This document shows, one piece after another, positions 18,945 to 29,472 of a stretch of DNA of 64,000 bases (position 1 is its first letter; each line of letters starts with the position of its first letter). The stretch lies in NCBI RefSeq assembly GCF_900465345.1, contig NZ_UEGO01000012.1, positions 124,001 through 188,000 of the forward strand, given 5' to 3'. The DNA is from Asaia bogorensis. Lineage in GTDB: Bacteria > Pseudomonadota > Alphaproteobacteria > Acetobacterales > Acetobacteraceae. The position numbers were made by a program, and so were the translations under genes. The notes under the pieces were generated by a model, which worked only from the letters and a program-made list of their open reading frames with translations, searched no databases and was not told where the DNA came from.

Positions 18945-21893
18945 TTAGCCGAACGACCCATTGGCATGCATGACCGCCACGCTGATTTCACGCAGCAGGG
19001 CAAACAGGCGCGCCATCGGGGCAAAGATTTCTTCATGCTCGCGCGTGAAGCCGTGATCGTCACGTGGGCCGCTCGGCTCGTGGAAGTCCAGATCGGTCAC
19101 GATACCCGCAGATTGCGGGAAGATTTCCGAAAGACGCTTGAGCACGGCAGGAATTTCGAGCTGAAGCACGAGGCGCAGCAGGGTCTCACGATTGATATCG
19201 TTGCGCGGGCTGAAATACGGGATGCGTGTAGCCAGCAGCCAGATCTGCCCGATCACGGCATGGCGAATGGCGTGCAGCGTGCGCTCCTGCGCGCTCATCT
19301 TGAGCGTGTGGCTCCAGACGGATTCGAGCGCGATATGGTCAGCCTGGATGCGGCGGAACATGGCTGGCAGGCTGCGCCAGAATTCGAGTCCCTCCAGACC
19401 ATCGGCGAGAACGAGGTGCTGGCTTCGCTGTTCCTCATTGCGGGCCGAGGCTGCCCGATCGAGCCAGGTGCCGGGGTCGAGCAGGCGCACAATGCCACGC
19501 AGGGCGCCGATATCCGAATGGGCGGCGGCCTGGCGGGCAAAATCGAGCGCAAGGCCGAAGCGACGGCTGCTGCGGGCCAGCTTCTCGAATGTTTCCGGGT
19601 GGCGGGATGCAGCCGTACCGAAACCCTGCAGCACATTGGTCCACCAGCCGAGCTGCTCGAGAATGGCGTTGTTCGGGATGGCGCGAAGCTGGCTGGGATG
19701 GGTGATGCGCGTGACACTGATGCCATCGCCCTGACGGGCCGAGGGGCGTGATCCTGATTTGTCGATCAGTGCCGGACCGAATGCGCCGAGAAGCCCCGCA
19801 TAACCCGGATCTTCCACAAGGCTGCTCATGTCGAGCGCGATGGTCGAGAAGAAATCGGCGGAGAAATCGGGCTCGTCATAAATCGGATCGCGCGACGTGG
19901 AGAGCGGGCGCACAAGATGTTCTGCAAGCGTGGCGATCGTCGAGGCTGCCAGCGGGGCCGTGCCGAACAGGGTATAGCCATCGCCACCCTGAAAAGCGGC
20001 TTCCTCGCGCAGGCGGATACCGGCTTTTGCGAACAAGCCGCGTGTATGATCGGGCGAGAAATAGCTGAGGCGGTCTGACAGGCTGAAGGGATGTGCCCCA
20101 CGGCCGATGCTCTCGCCATGCGTGTCGAACAGGACGAGTTCGATATCCTGCATGCCGTGCTTTTGCATGAGCGACAGGGTGCGCAGGCGAAGGCGCTCGA
20201 CGAGGTTCGTCGCGGCAAGCTGGCCGATATAGCGGCCCGAATCCGAATAGCCGAATTGCAGGCAGAGACGACCGTTATTGCGGATATACTGGCGCCAATG
20301 CGGTGAGCGGAAAGCCTCTTCCAGAATGATCTCACCATGTTCGAGGGCGCTTTGCGTCTCAAAGAGCGGTGAAATCTGGATCTGCTCGTCGCGAATACCC
20401 AGCAGGCGGGCCAGCCAGAGAGTGGCGAGAAGCGTATAGCCGCTTTCTGTTTCGGCAATCAGGAAGCGTATGGGTGTGGCGCTGTCGATGTGTTTGAGGA
20501 TCTGCGCCATCGTCATCATGAGACGGCCAGCAGAGGATTGCTCCATCATCACCGCGCCGAAATCGACCGGGATAGGTTCCTTGATCCCTTCCAGCGCCTC
20601 GTTGATCTGTGACAGCACCAGACGGCGGCGTGAGGGAATGGTCGGGTCGTCCTCGATGCCGAGGCGATGGCGCACGACGTTGTAGATCTGTGTCGCATTG
20701 AGGCGCGTGTGGATATGCGCAGCACCAAGGCCATGCGCCATGAAGCCCGAACGTGCGGTCAGCAGGGCGCTGCGCTTTTCCCCATCGATAAGCGCTAAAG
20801 CCTCATCGAAAAGGGGGCGAAGCGTCTCGGCGGAAATCAGGGCAGATTCGCGTCGGCTTACCAGCGCCTGCGCAAAGGCGGCGATGGCATTGGCGTCGTG
20901 ATGCTGCTGGTCAGGGCAGGCAGCCTCCTGCTCCTTGACTGCGCCAAGGGCAACATCGATGCGGGCGACCAGTTGCGAGCACTGCGGCAGGAGGGATTCG
21001 AGCTGTGTGCGCAGGCGTTCCAGCTGCGTGCGCTTGAGTGCCAGCCGGATACGCAGCGTGTCCCACCAATGGATATCGCTGCGGCCATCTGTATCGAACC
21101 CGACCCAGGTTGCCAGTATCAGGGTGCGTATGTCGAGCGTGCCCAGCGTTTCGCCCTGATCCGGCCAACGCTTGCTGGCATGATCGAGAATGGCAGCGTT
21201 GAAGATGTCGAGGGCATCGCGACCGCGCAATATGGCCGTCAGTGCCAGATTCTGCTCGTGAGCGAGGGTCGGGGCCGCTTCGCGCCGATGGGATTTGAGT
21301 TCGGGCAGGCGATGGCTCGGCTCGGTCGCCATTTCAACAATGTGACGATAGACGTTATCGGCCAGCGCGAAGGTGGGATGGGCGGTGAACACAGCGGCAA
21401 AACCGGGGCGCGACAGGCGCGCAACCAGCGTCCCGACGCTGTCGCAACTCTCCACGGTCAGGCGTGCAGCCTCGGCAAGGCGTGCCGCCGGTGTGGTCTC
21501 GTCCCTGAGCCCGACATAGCTGCGCAGACGAGCCGCACGCTGCTTCAGATTCGCATCACGCAGGACGCGCACCGCGTTTTCAAGCGTGGGGACGGACAGG
21601 GCGCCGTCGATCAGTTCGTCACCGATCTGGCTGGACAGGGTCTCGATCGGGTCGGGCGCGTGACGCTCATGGGCGGCACGGTCCTGAAGCGCCTGCATCT
21701 CGCCAGTCAGACGTTCGGCAAAAGCCGCGCCATCTCGCAGGTCCGGCACGGTTTTCGGATCGGCCTTGCTCTCGGGTTTCGGGGCAGGCGTTCCGGAAGA
21801 GGCGTGATGCGGCGCGGTATTGGACAAGGCACTCTCGCTTATGTTCAGTTCACGGACTGCGCCCGGTTTTCCATGCCCCAGGAGTGATGGCAA
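18945..21893 (-). CDS. ppc: divergent phosphoenolpyruvate carboxylase homologue
   Basis: PEP carboxylase fixes bicarbonate onto PEP to give oxaloacetate. This 982-residue homologue is longer than usual (about 880-930), with a 60-residue polar N-terminal extension. It keeps the motif 'FTAHPT' (catalytic His, followed by Phe instead of Glu) and an overall PEPC layout, but key sites differ from E. coli. The 'GYSDSNKD' motif is 'GYSDSGRY' (Lys546 position is Arg). The 'FHGRGGSVGRGGGP' loop is 'FDTHGESIGRGAHP' (His579 is Asp, Arg581 is His, Arg587 kept). The C-terminal RNTG is absent (ends 'NGSFG'). It may be a lineage-specific active enzyme or have altered function. The TTG start at 21893 has no clear ribosome-binding site; a TTG at 21827 is possible. 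Confidence 0.8.
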   Translation of the reverse strand: MPSLLGHGKPGAVRELNISESALSNTAPHHASSGTPAPKPESKADPKTVPDLRDGAAFAERLTGEMQALQDRAAHERHAPDPIETLSSQIGDELIDGALSVPTLENAVRVLRDANLKQRAARLRSYVGLRDETTPAARLAEAARLTVESCDSVGTLVARLSRPGFAAVFTAHPTFALADNVYRHIVEMATEPSHRLPELKSHRREAAPTLAHEQNLALTAILRGRDALDIFNAAILDHASKRWPDQGETLGTLDIRTLILATWVGFDTDGRSDIHWWDTLRIRLALKRTQLERLRTQLESLLPQCSQLVARIDVALGAVKEQEAACPDQQHHDANAIAAFAQALVSRRESALISAETLRPLFDEALALIDGEKRSALLTARSGFMAHGLGAAHIHTRLNATQIYNVVRHRLGIEDDPTIPSRRRLVLSQINEALEGIKEPIPVDFGAVMMEQSSAGRLMMTMAQILKHIDSATPIRFLIAETESGYTLLATLWLARLLGIRDEQIQISPLFETQSALEHGEIILEEAFRSPHWRQYIRNNGRLCLQFGYSDSGRYIGQLAATNLVERLRLRTLSLMQKHGMQDIELVLFDTHGESIGRGAHPFSLSDRLSYFSPDHTRGLFAKAGIRLREEAAFQGGDGYTLFGTAPLAASTIATLAEHLVRPLSTSRDPIYDEPDFSADFFSTIALDMSSLVEDPGYAGLLGAFGPALIDKSGSRPSARQGDGISVTRITHPSQLRAIPNNAILEQLGWWTNVLQGFGTAASRHPETFEKLARSSRRFGLALDFARQAAAHSDIGALRGIVRLLDPGTWLDRAASARNEEQRSQHLVLADGLEGLEFWRSLPAMFRRIQADHIALESVWSHTLKMSAQERTLHAIRHAVIGQIWLLATRIPYFSPRNDINRETLLRLVLQLEIPAVLKRLSEIFPQSAGIVTDLDFHEPSGPRDDHGFTREHEEIFAPMARLFALLREISVAVMHANGSFG

Positions 21894-21949
21894 TGGTGGA
21901 TTGCGGGAGGCGCAGGACTTTTTATCCCGCCGGTGGTAATCGATCCATC

Positions 21950-23281
21950 ATGCAACAAGCGTTTTCCGAGAATCCGCCGCCAACGCAACGACCTGCCGAA
22001 ACCTCGACGACCGAAGCCGAGGCGCTCGCCGCACTCAGGGCGTCCCGCCGTCTGGCGGGCGGGCTGCTGGTCGGTATGGGCGGGCTCATGGTTGTATCGG
22101 CCGGGCTGCCGGCTCTGGGTCTTGTCAAGGACGGCCTTGTTCTGGAAGTGCTGCGTTCCGGGGCGCGGGCCGGGGTGGTAGGCGGCATTGCCGACTGGTT
22201 TGCGGTCACGGCACTGTTTCGCCATCCGCTGGGGCTGCCCATTCCGCATACGGCTGTTCTGCCACGTCAGCAGCCCAGGCTGGCACGGGCCCTGGGGCGT
22301 TTTGTCTCAACGCAGTTTTTCACTGAGGAGGATGCCGGGCGGGCGCTGGCCTCGGCAGATGTCGCCCGTATCCTGGCCAATCTCTTGCGGCAGCCGCGCA
22401 CAGCCAATGCCACGGCGTCTGCCCTCCGTCGTAGCGTGCCGGACATGCTGGACCGTCTGGAGGACGGGCGGGCGAGTGCTGCCATTGCCAAGGCACTGCC
22501 GGTGCTGGCGCGGGGGGAGGCCTCCATCAACGTCATCACCCGTGCGCTGCGCGCACTGGTTGAGGATGAACTGCATCAGGAGGTGCTCTCGGCGCTGCTT
22601 GAGCGTTTCAAGATTGCCGTGCAGAAACGCGAGACAACGTTGCGCAGCTTCATTGAGGAGCGTGTGCGTGAGCAGGGCGGTCGCATGATCGGCTGGGCCA
22701 TTGGCCCCTCTGTCGCCAATCGTGTGATCACGGCCCTCTATCTGGAACTCGAGCGGATCGACCCTCAGGACTCCGAGCTGCGCGAGGGTTTCACCAGCTG
22801 GATACGGACCGAGATCGACCGGCTGGAACAGGACCCCGAGCGGCGGGCGCGTTTTGGCGATGCCGTAAGCGGTTATCTTGGGCATGACAGCCTCAAGCTG
22901 TGGTGGTCCGAGATATGGCAGCGCTTCAGGACCCTCGCCGAGGATGATTTGGCCTGTGAGAATGGCTGGAGCCGCAGCGTAATCGAGACGGCATTGCAGA
23001 GTCTTGCCGACCAGCTTGACCACGACCCCACCATGCGCGCGCGCCTTGAGCAGACGCTGCGGACGACACTTGTGCGTATCCTGCCATCGCTTCGTGACAA
23101 GCTGGCCGCCTATATCGCCTCCGTCATGGAGCGGTGGGACCCGGCGGAACTGTCCGCGCGGCTGGAGCAGCGTGTAGGGCGCGATCTGCAATATATCCGG
23201 ATCAACGGGACTCTGGTCGGTTTCGTGGTGGGTGCGGTGCTGGATATGCTCATGCGGCTCTGTTTCGGCCATCTGGGCTGA
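21950..23281 (+). CDS. DUF445 family membrane-anchored protein
   Basis: A 443-residue protein of the DUF445 (YjiN-like) family. Residues about 30-65 form a hydrophobic hairpin ('LAGGLLVGMGGLMVVSAGLP') followed by the conserved 'GGIADWFAVTALFRHPLGLP' region. The middle is long helical and charged, and a second hydrophobic segment sits at the C-terminus ('LVGFVVGAVLDMLMRLCFG'). Function is unknown for the family. I preferred the ATG at 21950 (MQQAF...); the frame extends to 21884 but those codons would overlap the divergent ppc-like gene. It is divergent from that gene. Confidence 0.88.
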   Translation: MQQAFSENPPPTQRPAETSTTEAEALAALRASRRLAGGLLVGMGGLMVVSAGLPALGLVKDGLVLEVLRSGARAGVVGGIADWFAVTALFRHPLGLPIPHTAVLPRQQPRLARALGRFVSTQFFTEEDAGRALASADVARILANLLRQPRTANATASALRRSVPDMLDRLEDGRASAAIAKALPVLARGEASINVITRALRALVEDELHQEVLSALLERFKIAVQKRETTLRSFIEERVREQGGRMIGWAIGPSVANRVITALYLELERIDPQDSELREGFTSWIRTEIDRLEQDPERRARFGDAVSGYLGHDSLKLWWSEIWQRFRTLAEDDLACENGWSRSVIETALQSLADQLDHDPTMRARLEQTLRTTLVRILPSLRDKLAAYIASVMERWDPAELSARLEQRVGRDLQYIRINGTLVGFVVGAVLDMLMRLCFGHLG

Positions 23282-23375
23282 CCCACCGTCCTGCGGTGCG
23301 AGGCCTGTGCGGTCATACGTCGCGCGCAGGATGCACAACCAGCTGTTTTATCCTCATGACAAAAGGCGAAAAGGG

Positions 23376-23418
23376 TTGACGCGGGAGCCTCGGACGCGCA
23401 TCTGCTAGAAAAATAGCA
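23376..23418 (+). promoter_or_regulatory. putative suf promoter/operator region
   Basis: TTGACG at 23376-23381 resembles a -35 element. TGCTA (23403-23407) and TAGCA (23414-23418) form a perfect inverted repeat around GAAAAA, about 50 bp before the Rrf2-type regulator gene. The AT-rich stretch that follows would contain the transcription start. It is a reasonable candidate site for the SUF regulator, which in related systems controls its own operon; the assignment is inferred. Confidence 0.35.
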
Positions 23419-23468
23419 CCATTTAGGTCTTTAATTTCTGTTCATGCGGAACTGATCGAGGGAGCAGG

Positions 23469-23954
23469 ATGCTCAGGTTATCGAAACTCGCTGATTACGC
23501 TACGGTTCTGCTCGTGCAGCTTGGCCAACAGGACACGCTCATGACAGCCACTGCGCTCGCGGGTGCGACCGGTGTGCCCGAGCCGACGGTTGCCAAGCTC
23601 CTGAAGGGGCTTGCAGCAGACGGGCTTGTGGCCTCGCATCGCGGGGCACGTGGCGGCTATCGTCTCGCCCGTTCGCTCTCCGATATCTCGATCGCTGCCG
23701 TCATTACGTCGGTCGATGGTCCGATTGCACTCACGGCCTGTGTTGAAGGGCGTGTGTGCGAGGCCAAGTCGCTCTGCTCTCTCTCCTCAGGGCAGTGGGA
23801 CATGGTGAACACGGCCATTCGCTCGACCCTTGAATCCATCAATCTGGCGGATATGAGCCGCGCCCATCTCTCGGGCGGCTTCATGCCGGCGTCACGCTGT
23901 GTGACGCATGATCACGCCGAAAATCACGACCAGCATCCTGCCAGGGAGGGATGA
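23469..23954 (+). CDS. SUF system Fe-S assembly regulator, Rrf2 family
   Basis: A 161-residue winged-helix regulator of the Rrf2/IscR family. The DNA-binding domain covers residues 1-75, including '[20 protein letters not shown]' and the wing '[13 protein letters not shown]'. Three cysteines, C91, C97 and C103, give the C-x5-C-x5-C pattern of IscR, so the protein probably binds a [2Fe-2S] cluster and senses Fe-S status. It opens the suf operon: its stop is one base before the sufB start, indicating tight coupling. Its closest functional type is the SUF-linked Rrf2 regulator found in alphaproteobacteria and xanthomonads. Confidence 0.93.
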   Translation: MLRLSKLADYATVLLVQLGQQDTLMTATALAGATGVPEPTVAKLLKGLAADGLVASHRGARGGYRLARSLSDISIAAVITSVDGPIALTACVEGRVCEAKSLCSLSSGQWDMVNTAIRSTLESINLADMSRAHLSGGFMPASRCVTHDHAENHDQHPAREG

Positions 23955-23955
23955 C

Positions 23956-25446
23956 ATGCCAGCCGTAACCGAAACACGCGAAGCCGTCGAAACCCTTGGC
24001 CAGTCGACCTATAAATGGGGTTTCGAGACCGAGATCGAAATGGAGTTCGCGCCCAAGGGCCTGAGCGAGGACACGATCCGGTTCATTTCCGCGCGCAAGC
24101 AGGAACCCGAATGGATGCTCGAATGGCGCCTTCAGGCTTTTCGCGCCTGGAAGTCCATGGAAGAGCCGAGCTGGCAGAAGCCCCATTATCCTGCCATCGA
24201 CTATCAGGATGCATTCTACTTCGCCGAGCCGAAGACGAAACCCGGTCCGAAATCGCTGGAAGAAGTCGATCCCGAGCTGCTGCGGACCTATGAAAAGCTC
24301 GGTATCCCGCTGCACGAGCAGGCCATTCTGGCCGGGGTCGAGGGCGCGGGCGAGCCTGAGGCACGCCTGCCCGTGGCGGTCGATGCCGTGTTTGACTCCG
24401 TTTCGGTGGTGACGACATTCCGCAAGACTCTGGAAGAGGCTGGCGTGATTTTCTGCCCGATATCGGACGCTATTCGCGAGCATCCCGAGCTGGTGAAGCG
24501 CTATCTCGGCTCGGTTGTGCCGGTCAGTGATAATTTCTTTGCCGCGCTCAACTCCGCCGTGTTTACCGATGGCTCGTTTGTCTATGTGCCGGAGGGTGTG
24601 CGTTGCCCGATGGAGCTGTCGACCTATTTCCGCATCAATGCCCGCAATACCGGGCAGTTCGAGCGCACGCTGATCATCTGTGAGGATCGGGCGACTGTCT
24701 CGTATCTCGAGGGCTGCACCGCGCCTATGCGCGACGAGAACCAGCTTCATGCAGCCGTGGTCGAACTGGTGGCCATGAACGATGCCACCATCAAGTATTC
24801 GACGGTGCAGAACTGGTATCCCGGCGACGAGAACGGCAAGGGCGGCATCTATAATTTTGTGACCAAACGCGGCGCCTGCCGCGGTCGCAATGCCAAGATC
24901 TCCTGGACACAGGTCGAGACCGGCTCCGCCATTACATGGAAATACCCTTCCTGTATCCTGGCGGGTGAGGGCTCGGTCGGCGAGTTCTACTCGGTGGCTG
25001 TGACCAATAACCGCCAGCAGGCTGATACGGGCACGAAGATGATCCATCTGGCGCCAAATACGCGCTCGACCATCATCGCCAAGACCATCTCGGCCGGACA
25101 TTCGGACAGCACCTATCGTGGACTGGTGCGCATGATGCCCAAGGCACGTGGTGCCCGTAATTTCACGCAGTGCGACAGCCTGCTGATCGGTGATCAGTGT
25201 GGCGCGCATACCGTGCCCTATATCGAGAACCGCAACATGACGGCCCGCGTCGAGCATGAGGCGACCACCTCGAAAATTTCCGAGGACCAGCTGTTCTATT
25301 GCCGGTCCCGTGGCCTGTCGGAAGAAGATGCGGTGGGTCTGATCGTCAACGGGTTCTGCAAGGATGTCCTGAAGGAACTCCCCATGGAGTTTGCAGTGGA
25401 AGCACAGAAGCTCCTGCAACTCAGTCTTGAAGGTAGCGTCGGGTAA
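23956..25446 (+). CDS. sufB: Fe-S cluster assembly scaffold SufB
   Basis: SufB is the main scaffold subunit of the SufBC2D complex, on which nascent Fe-S clusters are built in the cytoplasm. It has 496 residues, the usual size. The C-terminal half has the beta-helix core, with '[20 protein letters not shown]' (containing the conserved cluster/persulfide cysteine) and '[20 protein letters not shown]'. The start at 23956 is fixed by AGGGAGGG five bases upstream. It is followed by sufC after 11 bp. Confidence 0.97.
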   Translation: MPAVTETREAVETLGQSTYKWGFETEIEMEFAPKGLSEDTIRFISARKQEPEWMLEWRLQAFRAWKSMEEPSWQKPHYPAIDYQDAFYFAEPKTKPGPKSLEEVDPELLRTYEKLGIPLHEQAILAGVEGAGEPEARLPVAVDAVFDSVSVVTTFRKTLEEAGVIFCPISDAIREHPELVKRYLGSVVPVSDNFFAALNSAVFTDGSFVYVPEGVRCPMELSTYFRINARNTGQFERTLIICEDRATVSYLEGCTAPMRDENQLHAAVVELVAMNDATIKYSTVQNWYPGDENGKGGIYNFVTKRGACRGRNAKISWTQVETGSAITWKYPSCILAGEGSVGEFYSVAVTNNRQQADTGTKMIHLAPNTRSTIIAKTISAGHSDSTYRGLVRMMPKARGARNFTQCDSLLIGDQCGAHTVPYIENRNMTARVEHEATTSKISEDQLFYCRSRGLSEEDAVGLIVNGFCKDVLKELPMEFAVEAQKLLQLSLEGSVG

Positions 25447-25457
25447 AGAGCCGCAAC

Positions 25458-26224
<767 letters not shown>

Positions 26225-26228
<4 letters not shown>

Positions 26229-27442
26229 GCGACGTCGCAGCCTTGTCGCCTGCGGTCGGGTCGTTTCTGACACGTGCCCATGAGGGTGAAGCCCGCGCGC
26301 TGCTGGCGCAGCAGGGCCTGCCCCAGCGTCGTGCAGAAGCGTGGCGCTATACACCGCTTCGCGAGATCGAGAAAACGAGCTTCGACGCGCCAAAGCCCGT
26401 GTCGCTTGGCGATGCGGAAGCGCTTCTCGCTCGTCTGGCACCTGAAGCGCGCACCGGGAATCGCGTTGTCTTCATCAATGGGTCGCTGGTTTCCGGGCTG
26501 ACACGCCTGCCTGAGGATGTTGTCATCACGAACGACGTGGCATCGCTGGTGGCCGATCGGCCTTTGAGCGTGCTCAACAACGCCCTGCGTCAGCCCGGTC
26601 TGTCGCTGGTTGTGCCGGAGAACGTTCAGGCCGGTCAGGTCTGCCTCGTCTCGCTGGTGACGACCGATACGCCGGTCTCGACCCATCTTGCGCATCAGGT
26701 CACACTCGGGGCCGGGGCGTCGCTGACCCTGCTCGATATCCAGTCGGGTGAGGGGGGCTATCTTGCCAATCCGAGCCTTACGGTGTCGGTCGCGGAAAAA
26801 GCGCATCTGACCCATCTGCGTGTTCAGCAGGACAGCCTTGAGGCCACCAACCTGGCTTTCGTCAATGCCTGCGTGGCTGAGCATGGAACGTATGACAGCT
26901 TCACCCTGACGCTGGGGGCCAGGCTCTCGCGTCATGAGGTGCTGGCGCATCTGGCCGGAAAGCATGCCGTGGTGCATGTGAATGCGGCCCAGCTTCTGGC
27001 TGGCGCGCAGCATGCCGATCTTACATCGGTCATCACCCATGCCGCACCCGACTGCAATTCGCGCCAGACCGTCAAGAACGTGCTTATGGATGCGGCTCAT
27101 GGCGTGTTCCAGGGCAAGATCCACGTTCATCGCGTGGCTCAGAAAACCGATGGCTATCAGATGAACCAGGCGCTTCTTCTTTCGGAGAAGGCCCAGATTG
27201 ACAGCAAGCCCGAGCTGGAAATCTATGCGGATGACGTGAAGTGCAGCCATGGCGCGACCGTTGGCGCGCTTGATGACGAGCAGCTTTTCTATCTGCGTGC
27301 GCGCGGCATCCCCTATGCGGAAGCAAGGGCCATTCTCGTGCGCGCCTTCCTGCTGGATGCGCTGTCTCTCGTGACTGACGAGGCGGCTCATGCCCTGCTC
27401 GACCAGCGCGTGGATGCCTGGTGGCAAAAAAGAGAGGGATGA
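26225..27442 (+). CDS. sufD: Fe-S cluster assembly protein SufD
   Basis: SufD is the SufB paralogue that completes the SufBC2D scaffold and is linked to iron entry. It has 405 residues. The N-terminal helical part carries the family stretch 'RRAEAWRYTPLREIEKT'; the beta-helix core ends with 'CSHGATVGALDDEQLFYLRA', the SufD/SufB signature with its conserved Cys-Ser-His. The end overlaps the beginning of sufS within ATGATG. Confidence 0.96.
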
Positions 27443-28677
27443 TGTCCTTAATCGACATGCTCGACCGTTTTTCTGCCCTGCGCAGCCGGTTTCCGATCCT
27501 GTCCGAGACGGTTCATGGCCGCCCGCTGGTCTTTCTGGACAGCGCGGCGTCGTCGCAGAAACCGGATTGCGTGATCGAGGCCATGATGTACGCGATGCAG
27601 CACCAATACGCGAATATCCATCGCGGGCTGCACTGGATGAGCGAGCGTACGACCGAAGCCTATGAATCGGTGCGTACGCAGGTCGCGCGTTTTTTGAACG
27701 CCCCTGACCGTCATGAGGTCATCTTCACACGCAACAGCACCGAGGCCATCAATCTCGTTGCTCATTCCTATGGCGCCTTGCTCAAGCCGGGTCAGGCGGT
27801 GCTGATTTCGGAACTCGAGCATCACTCCAATCTCGTGCCGTGGCAGATGCTGCGTGACCGCGTCGGGATCGAATTGCGCGTCGCCCCCATTACCGAGACC
27901 GGCGATCTCGATCTCGAGGCCTATGAATCCCTGCTGGCCGATGGCCGCGTCGGGCTTGTGGCCATCACGCATATGTCCAACGTTCTGGGCACGCTGACAC
28001 CTGCTAAGACACTCGCGCGTCTGGCCCATCAATACGGGGCGAAGATCCTGCTCGACGGGTCACAATCGGCCGTGCATCGCGCGATCGACGTGCAGGATCT
28101 GGACGCTGACTTCTTCGTTTGCACAGGGCACAAGCTCTACGGTCCGACCGGGATTGGTGTGCTCTGGGCACGCAGCGAATTGCTCAATGCCATGCCTCCA
28201 TTCCTTGGTGGCGGCGAAATGATCGAGACCGTGAGTTTCGCGAAATCGAGCTGGGCCGCTATCCCGCACAAGTTCGAGGCGGGAACGCCTCCTATCATCG
28301 AGGTGATCGGACTTGGCGCTGCGCTCTCCTTTATGGAAGAGCTGGGTGCTGCATCCATTGCCGCCCATGAAAACGCGCTCGTGGCCTACACGCGTGACGT
28401 GCTGGGAGGCAGCGAAGGCGTGAAGCTGATTGGTTCTCCGACAGAACAGGGTGGTGTGGTCTCTTTCATTGTCGAGGGCGCGCACCCACATGATCTGGCG
28501 GTGCTGCTGGATCGGCAGGGTATTGCGATACGTGCTGGCCAGCATTGTGCCGAGCCGTTGATCAGACGCCTTGGCCTGACGGCTACGGCCAGAGCCAGTT
28601 TCGGCGTTTACACCACACGAGATGATATCGACGCATTGGTGAAGGGCGTAGCACGCGCCCGTCAGATGCTGGTCTGA
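27442..28677 (+). CDS. sufS: cysteine desulfurase SufS
   Basis: SufS is a PLP-dependent group II cysteine desulfurase that supplies persulfide sulfur for cluster assembly. It is 411 residues from the chosen ATG. The PLP lysine lies in 'CTGHKLYGPTGIG' and the catalytic cysteine in 'RAGQHCAEPLI'; 'ELEHHSNLVPW' carries the substrate-binding histidine pair. GAGG at 27434-27437 favours the ATG at 27442 over the adjacent one at 27439 and over a GTG at 27421. No sufE or sufU follows, so its sulfur acceptor must be encoded elsewhere. Confidence 0.96.
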   Translation: MSLIDMLDRFSALRSRFPILSETVHGRPLVFLDSAASSQKPDCVIEAMMYAMQHQYANIHRGLHWMSERTTEAYESVRTQVARFLNAPDRHEVIFTRNSTEAINLVAHSYGALLKPGQAVLISELEHHSNLVPWQMLRDRVGIELRVAPITETGDLDLEAYESLLADGRVGLVAITHMSNVLGTLTPAKTLARLAHQYGAKILLDGSQSAVHRAIDVQDLDADFFVCTGHKLYGPTGIGVLWARSELLNAMPPFLGGGEMIETVSFAKSSWAAIPHKFEAGTPPIIEVIGLGAALSFMEELGAASIAAHENALVAYTRDVLGGSEGVKLIGSPTEQGGVVSFIVEGAHPHDLAVLLDRQGIAIRAGQHCAEPLIRRLGLTATARASFGVYTTRDDIDALVKGVARARQMLV

Positions 28678-28693
28678 CCAAGGGAGATCGTTC

Positions 28694-29074
28694 ATGTCTG
28701 AAGAAGGTCACATCCTGACCAGACCGCTTGGCGCTCCGGCGGAAACGCCAGCGCCGGAAGCTCATGTCGGTGTTCCGGACGAGGATAGCGTCATATCGGC
28801 TATCGCGACCGTTTATGACCCGGAAATACCGGTCAATATCTACGAGCTGGGGCTGATCTACGCGATCGACCTGCATGATGATGGGCGCGTGGATATCGAA
28901 ATGACGCTGACCGCCCCGAATTGCCCGAGCGCACAGGAATTGCCCGAGCAGGTGCGAGAGGCTGTGGCGGCGCTTCCCGGTGTCAGCAATGCCAGCGTCT
29001 CGATTGTCTGGGATCCACCATGGGATATGAGCCGCATGAGCGACGACGCCCGCCTTGCGCTGAACATGTTCTGA
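28694..29074 (+). CDS. sufT: SUF system protein SufT (DUF59/MIP18 family)
   Basis: SufT is a small DUF59 protein that helps Fe-S maturation in many suf operons. The 126-residue protein has the family motif 'YDPEIPVNIYELGLIYAI', then 'LTAPNCPSAQELPEQV' with the conserved cysteine, and ends 'VWDPPWDMSRMSDDARLALN'. The N-terminal 35 residues are a variable Pro/Glu-rich extension. It sits 16 bp after sufS and 14 bp before sufA. Confidence 0.94.
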   Translation: MSEEGHILTRPLGAPAETPAPEAHVGVPDEDSVISAIATVYDPEIPVNIYELGLIYAIDLHDDGRVDIEMTLTAPNCPSAQELPEQVREAVAALPGVSNASVSIVWDPPWDMSRMSDDARLALNMF

Positions 29075-29088
29075 ACCGGGAGAGAACC

Positions 29089-29460
29089 ATGAGCGATACG
29101 ACAACCGCCCCGGCACCGGTGAAGCGCGCCCTGCCGCCCCTGATGCAGATGACGGAGCGCGCTGCCGCACGGCTGAAGAAGCTCTATGAGGGCGCAAACA
29201 AGGGCCAGCTTTTGCGTATTGGCGTGAACACGCGTGGCTGTTCAGGCATGTCTTATGACATGAGCTTTGTGGAGAGCGTGTCACCCGGTGATGAGCGCGT
29301 TACCGATCACGGGGTAGATGTGCTGATCGATCGCAAGGCGACACTGTTTCTGATTGGTACGGTGATGGATTACGAGGTCAAGGATCTCGAATCTGGCTTC
29401 ACCTTTACCAATCCGAATGAGAAGGGCCGTTGCGGCTGTGGTGAAAGCTTTCACGTCTGA
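29089..29460 (+). CDS. sufA: A-type Fe-S carrier protein SufA
   Basis: SufA/IscA-type carriers receive clusters from SufBC2D and pass them to apo-enzymes. The 123-residue protein has the three cluster ligands in the expected places: C51 ('TRGCSGMSY'), C115 and C117 ('GRCGCGESF'). The ATG at 29089 follows GGGAGAG. It is the last gene of the suf operon and its 3' end overlaps the convergent methyltransferase gene by 10 bp, inside a perfect hairpin. Confidence 0.96.
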   Translation: MSDTTTAPAPVKRALPPLMQMTERAAARLKKLYEGANKGQLLRIGVNTRGCSGMSYDMSFVESVSPGDERVTDHGVDVLIDRKATLFLIGTVMDYEVKDLESGFTFTNPNEKGRCGCGESFHV

Positions 29461-29472
29461 CGACGTGAAAGC
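29447..29472. terminator. bidirectional hairpin across sufA and methyltransferase 3' ends
   Basis: GCTTTCACGTC (29447-29457) and GACGTGAAAGC (29462-29472) form a perfect 11-bp stem with loop TGAC. The sufA stop codon starts at the stem base of the loop and the opposing gene's last codons lie in the other arm. A pyrimidine-rich stretch follows on the plus side. A terminator serving both converging transcripts is the simplest reading. Confidence 0.7.

Noticed and set aside
23881-25419. 512-codon minus-strand open frame opposite sufB
   Set aside because: It mirrors the sufB coding region in GC-rich DNA and shows no recognisable domain.
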